Positions 61,211-64,000 of a stretch of 64,000 nt of DNA are shown here, in pieces. Position 1 is the first letter of the stretch. Every line of letters begins with the position of its first letter. The translations under genes were made by a program, and so were the position numbers. Under the pieces are notes generated by a model. The model was not told the origin of the DNA and made no database searches. It saw only the letters and a list, made by a program, of their open reading frames with translations. Source of the stretch: Paraburkholderia sp. BL25I1N1 (lineage in GTDB: Bacteria; Pseudomonadota; Gammaproteobacteria; Burkholderiales; Burkholderiaceae). Location: contig NZ_PVZB01000006.1 in the NCBI RefSeq assembly GCF_003002025.1, positions 1-64,000 on the forward strand, read 5' to 3'.

Positions 61211-61981
61211 CTACAGGGTTTTCCCAGCTTCCAGCCAGCCATTGATGACGGCAATCGCCGTCGACCGGTTATGCACACCGAGTGCCCGGAAGATCACCGA
61301 CAGATGCACCTTCACCGTGCCTTCCGCAACGCCCAGATCGCGCGCGATCATCTTGTTGGTCCAGCCACGATGCACGAGCCGCATGATGTCCTGCTGACGC
61401 GGCGACAGATTCTCCAGCAGATGCTGCTGGTGCGGCTGCAACGCCTGGATCTGCGTAAGGGGTTCGGTGAGCGTGGCGCCGCCCTGGCTGGCTGCGTGCG
61501 CACCGACCGGAGCCACATGCTGCGGCGCCGGTTCGGCGAGCGCTTCGGCACGCGCGGGCGCGGCCTGCGCGTCGCGCGAGCCCAGCAGGCTGAGCGCTTC
61601 CATCGGCACATAGGCACCGCCTGAGAGCACCAGTTCGATCGCCTTGAGCATGACGCTGGCGGGCTGGCGCTTCGGCACGAAACCGAGCGCGCCGGCGGCC
61701 AGCACGGCGCGCATTTCGTCGGGCGATTCTTCGGCGGAGAGAACGACGAGCGGGAGCGCCGGATTCGCTTTCAACAGCACTTCGAGCGATGAAGCGCCGC
61801 TCATGCCCGGCATATGCAGATCGACAATGGCGAGATCGTGATCGGCGTCGGGACGCGCGAGCAGGGCAAGCGTCTCCCAGTTGTCGGCTTCGTCGAACTG
61901 GGCGTCGGGATCGAGGCCGCGCAGCATGCCTTTGACACCCTGCCGGATCAGTTCATGGTCGTCGGCTACAAGAAACTTCAT
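61211..61981 (-). CDS. LuxR/NarL-family response regulator
   Basis: The 256-residue protein has a receiver domain (FLVADDHELIRQG; phospho-acceptor Asp54 in AIVDLHMPG; Lys in GFVPKRQP), a Gln/Ala-rich linker of about 60 residues, unusually long, and a C-terminal LuxR helix-turn-helix (about 193-250, LSPRQQDIMRLVHRGWTNKMIARDLGVAEGTVKVHLS; partial motif). GGAGAC precedes ATG 61981. It faces the hybrid kinase gene tail to tail; together they probably form one phosphorelay. Confidence 0.9.
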   Translation of the reverse strand: MKFLVADDHELIRQGVKGMLRGLDPDAQFDEADNWETLALLARPDADHDLAIVDLHMPGMSGASSLEVLLKANPALPLVVLSAEESPDEMRAVLAAGALGFVPKRQPASVMLKAIELVLSGGAYVPMEALSLLGSRDAQAAPARAEALAEPAPQHVAPVGAHAASQGGATLTEPLTQIQALQPHQQHLLENLSPRQQDIMRLVHRGWTNKMIARDLGVAEGTVKVHLSVIFRALGVHNRSTAIAVINGWLEAGKTL

Positions 61982-62310
61982 GATGTCTCCGCGAGTCGGG
62001 CCTGCCCGATGTGGGCTACCGCCGTTATAGGGTCTCGTTTTACTTCTAGCCTCGTGAATCGCATCATTGCCGCCCACCCCGCGATCATATGCCTGATCGG
62101 TGGCGCGGCGCACCTTGCGGCGGCCGCTTATATAACCGTATATTCGTTAAATCGCCGACTGATCCGATGCGCCACATGATCTGTAAGGCAGGTCTCCCGC
62201 GCATAGGTTCCGGCTTGCATGGTAGACGAGCGGAACGGCCCTTTTTTGAAGGCATCCATCAAGGATTCCGAAGGTTATGCGCGCCGGATCGAAGTGCGCT
62301 GAAGCAGTCT
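61982..62310. other. Intergenic region, no supported gene
   Basis: These 329 bases lie upstream of the response-regulator gene and downstream of the oxidase operon. The AT-rich patch at about 62128-62155 may hold the promoter of the regulator gene. I see no RNA or repeat. Confidence 0.35.
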
Positions 62311-62520
62311 CTATTTGACTGCAAATAACGTCGCATTCATCAAAATCTTGAATGCGAATCCGAGCGACATCGCCGAGCCCACGCCGAAGCACCACAGCGC
62401 GATAAACCAGAGCCAGCCCGGCAGTTTGCGCGCCGTTGCCGCCGCTGCTGTCGATGCTGTCGATGCGCCGTGAGTCGCGCCGGCGTCCGTCTGCTCAGTG
62501 ATAGTGATGTTGGTCGCCAT
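62311..62520 (-). CDS. Small single-helix protein of the cytochrome bd operon (CydX/DUF2474-like)
   Basis: The 69-residue protein has a Thr/Ala-rich N-terminus and one membrane helix (LPGWLWFIALWCFGVGSAMSLGFAF). It overlaps the 3' end of the subunit II gene by 26 bp, the usual place of CydX or DUF2474 small subunits that stabilise the oxidase. Sequence similarity to either family is only suggestive. Confidence 0.65.
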   Translation of the reverse strand: MATNITITEQTDAGATHGASTASTAAAATARKLPGWLWFIALWCFGVGSAMSLGFAFKILMNATLFAVK

Positions 62521-63499
62521 GACGCACCTTGCCGCGAAATACCCAATAACCCATCGTCGTGTAGGCGATGATGATCGGCAGAATGACCGCCGCGCCGGCC
62601 AGCGTGAACATCTGGCTCGAGCGCGGCGCGGCCGCTTCCCAGAGCGTCATGCTCGACGGAATCGCATACGGCCACAAGCTCACCAGCAGCCCCGCGTAGC
62701 CGAGCAGCACCAGCAGCAGCGCGAGCGCGAACGGCGTGTTGTGATGCCGCTCGCGTACCGCGCGATGCATGAGGAATGCCACGACCGCCACGAGGAACGG
62801 CACCGGCAGCAGACGGTAGAACAGGCCGTCGTGGAACCAGCGTTGCGCGATATTCGGATCCTGCAGCGGCGTCCACAGGCTGACCATCGCGACGAAGCCG
62901 AGCAGCACGACGGTCAGCGGCCAGACCACGCGATGCAGCCGGCGTTGCAGATCGCCTTCGGTCTTCGCCACCAGCCAGCAGCAGCCGAGCAGCGCATACG
63001 TGACCACGAGTCCGAGGCCCGTGAGCAGGCTGAACGGCGTGAGCCAGCCGAAGGCGTCGCCGGCATATGCGCCGTCGATCACGGGGATGCCTTGCAGGAA
63101 CGCGCCCAGCGCAATGCCCTGAAAGAACGTCGCGCCCGCCGAGCCGCCGATGAACGCCAGATCCCACAAATGCTTCGTACGATTCGCTTTGGCGCGAATC
63201 TCGAACGACACGCCGCGAAAGATCAGACACACGAGCATGAAGATCAGCGGCAGATACAGCGCGGACAGCACGGTCGAATAGACCGCGGGAAACACGGCGA
63301 ACAGACCCGCGCCGCCGAGCACCAGCCAGGTTTCGTTGCCGTCCCACACCGGCGCGACGGTGTTCATCATCAGGTCGCGTTCCTTCTCATCGGGGAAGAA
63401 CGGGAAGACGATGCCGATGCCCAGATCGAAGCCGTCCAGCACCACATACATGAAAAGGCCCAGCGCGATGATCGCGGCCCACACTACGGTTACGTCCAT
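62495..63499 (-). CDS. cydB: Cytochrome bd-type (CIO) quinol oxidase subunit II
   Basis: This 334-residue integral membrane protein has eight or nine helices. N-terminal FMYVVLDGFDLGIGIVFPF and PVWDGNETWLVLGGAGLFAVFPAVY are diagnostic of CydB/CioB. It forms the terminal oxidase with subunit I encoded just upstream; the short form resembles the cyanide-insensitive CioAB type. An intergenic gap of 40 bp separates it from subunit I. Confidence 0.9.
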   Translation of the reverse strand: MDVTVVWAAIIALGLFMYVVLDGFDLGIGIVFPFFPDEKERDLMMNTVAPVWDGNETWLVLGGAGLFAVFPAVYSTVLSALYLPLIFMLVCLIFRGVSFEIRAKANRTKHLWDLAFIGGSAGATFFQGIALGAFLQGIPVIDGAYAGDAFGWLTPFSLLTGLGLVVTYALLGCCWLVAKTEGDLQRRLHRVVWPLTVVLLGFVAMVSLWTPLQDPNIAQRWFHDGLFYRLLPVPFLVAVVAFLMHRAVRERHHNTPFALALLLVLLGYAGLLVSLWPYAIPSSMTLWEAAAPRSSQMFTLAGAAVILPIIIAYTTMGYWVFRGKVRHGDQHHYH

Positions 63500-63539
63500 G
63501 TTTTTTCTCTATCGCAAGTAGCTGCTGCAGCAGGGTGGT

Positions 63540-64000
63540 TCAGGCGGCGTCGATCATGTGATCGGCGGCGGAAAGCGGGCGGCGCGCGGTCTCGTTTGAC
63601 GAGCGCTCCGGCGCGTCGTGCGGCGTGTGACCGGGCAGCGCCGGACCCGCGCGCATCAGCTTGAGCATGTAGTAGACGCCTGTGCCGAACACGAGGAAGT
63701 ACACGACCACGAACGTCATCAGCGAGATGCCGACCTGCTGCGTGGTGAGCGGCGACACGGCCTGCGAGGTGCGCATCACGCCGTACACGACCCACGGTTG
63801 ACGGCCCGCTTCGGTGGTGACCCAGCCGGCCAGCAGCGTGATGAAACCCGTCGGTCCCATTGCCACGGCAACGCGCTGGAACCACTTCGATTCGAAGAGG
63901 CGTCCACGGCGGCGCAGTACCCACGCGGCGACTGACATCAGGATCATCAGCACGCCGAGGCCGGCCATGATGCGAAAGCTCCAGAACACCACCGTCGAGT
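63540..64000 (-). CDS. cydA: Cytochrome bd-type (CIO) quinol oxidase subunit I, partial
   Basis: The C-terminal part (about 153 codons) of a CydA/CioA subunit runs off the right edge of the window. Visible signatures are VVFWSFRIMAGLG, GWVTTEAGRQPWVVYGVMRTSQAVSP and VYYMLKLMRAGP. The GRQPW-type motif is conserved in subunit I, near the quinol and haem region. The start lies beyond the window. It is the first gene of the oxidase set. Confidence 0.9.
   Translation of the reverse strand, partial: STVVFWSFRIMAGLGVLMILMSVAAWVLRRRGRLFESKWFQRVAVAMGPTGFITLLAGWVTTEAGRQPWVVYGVMRTSQAVSPLTTQQVGISLMTFVVVYFLVFGTGVYYMLKLMRAGPALPGHTPHDAPERSSNETARRPLSAADHMIDAA

Overview
The window is GC-rich, densely packed DNA of the Burkholderia/Paraburkholderia type (Betaproteobacteria). 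The assignment rests on gene content: a FUSC efflux protein, a YtfQRT-YjfF-type sugar importer, a biotin-independent malonate decarboxylase operon, many LysR and GntR regulators each divergent from a transport gene, and a cytochrome bd/CIO oxidase. No rRNA, tRNA, CRISPR array or intact mobile element was found. It reads as chromosomal, metabolically versatile accessory sequence.

Layout. 0-12 kb: a decayed AttH/CrtC-like fragment, a LysR/FUSC divergent pair, a succinate-type CoA-transferase, small envelope proteins (GlsB-like, MgtC-like, periplasmic), a membrane metallophosphoesterase, a RutE-like reductase and an AlkB-like dioxygenase. 11.8-16.8 kb: a four-gene sugar ABC operon. 16.8-20.1 kb: an MFS carrier and DUF1445 hydro-lyase, divergent from a LysR gene. 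20.1-28.6 kb: a tightly overlapping minus-strand operon, GntR regulator then mdcA-B-C-D-E-G-H, with a divergent MFS gene that probably supplies malonate uptake. 28.7-29.4 kb: a YefM/YoeB-type toxin-antitoxin pair with a promoter/operator. 29.5-31.4 kb: an EamA exporter and divergent LysR gene.

31.4-39.5 kb is a probable six-gene iron operon on the minus strand: OprB-type porin, secreted beta-propeller, Tat-exported EfeB-like Dyp peroxidase, then FbpA-FbpB-FbpC. A near-palindromic Fur-box-like site lies upstream of its first gene. An arylamine N-acetyltransferase and an ICMT-like membrane methyltransferase follow on the plus strand.

41.3-54.2 kb is the most unusual part. Two polar-amino-acid ABC importers lie in mirror image, each ending in a paralogous HutC-type (GntR-UTRA) regulator, and the two regulators meet tail to tail. 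The left cluster carries an ammonia-lyase homologue in which the Ala-Ser-Gly triad that forms the MIO cofactor is missing. This fits an ergothionase-like enzyme (trimethylamine elimination from a histidine betaine) better than a true histidine ammonia-lyase. The right cluster is divergent from a 2-oxoglutarate/Fe(II)-type oxygenase and an FAD oxidase. Candidate palindromic operators lie upstream of both operons.

54.2-64 kb: a large GMC oxidoreductase fused to an alpha/beta-hydrolase with a Cys nucleophile box, a possible sigma-like protein, a hybrid histidine kinase with a 12-bp coding tandem repeat, a convergent LuxR response regulator, and the cytochrome bd/CIO oxidase genes running off the right edge.
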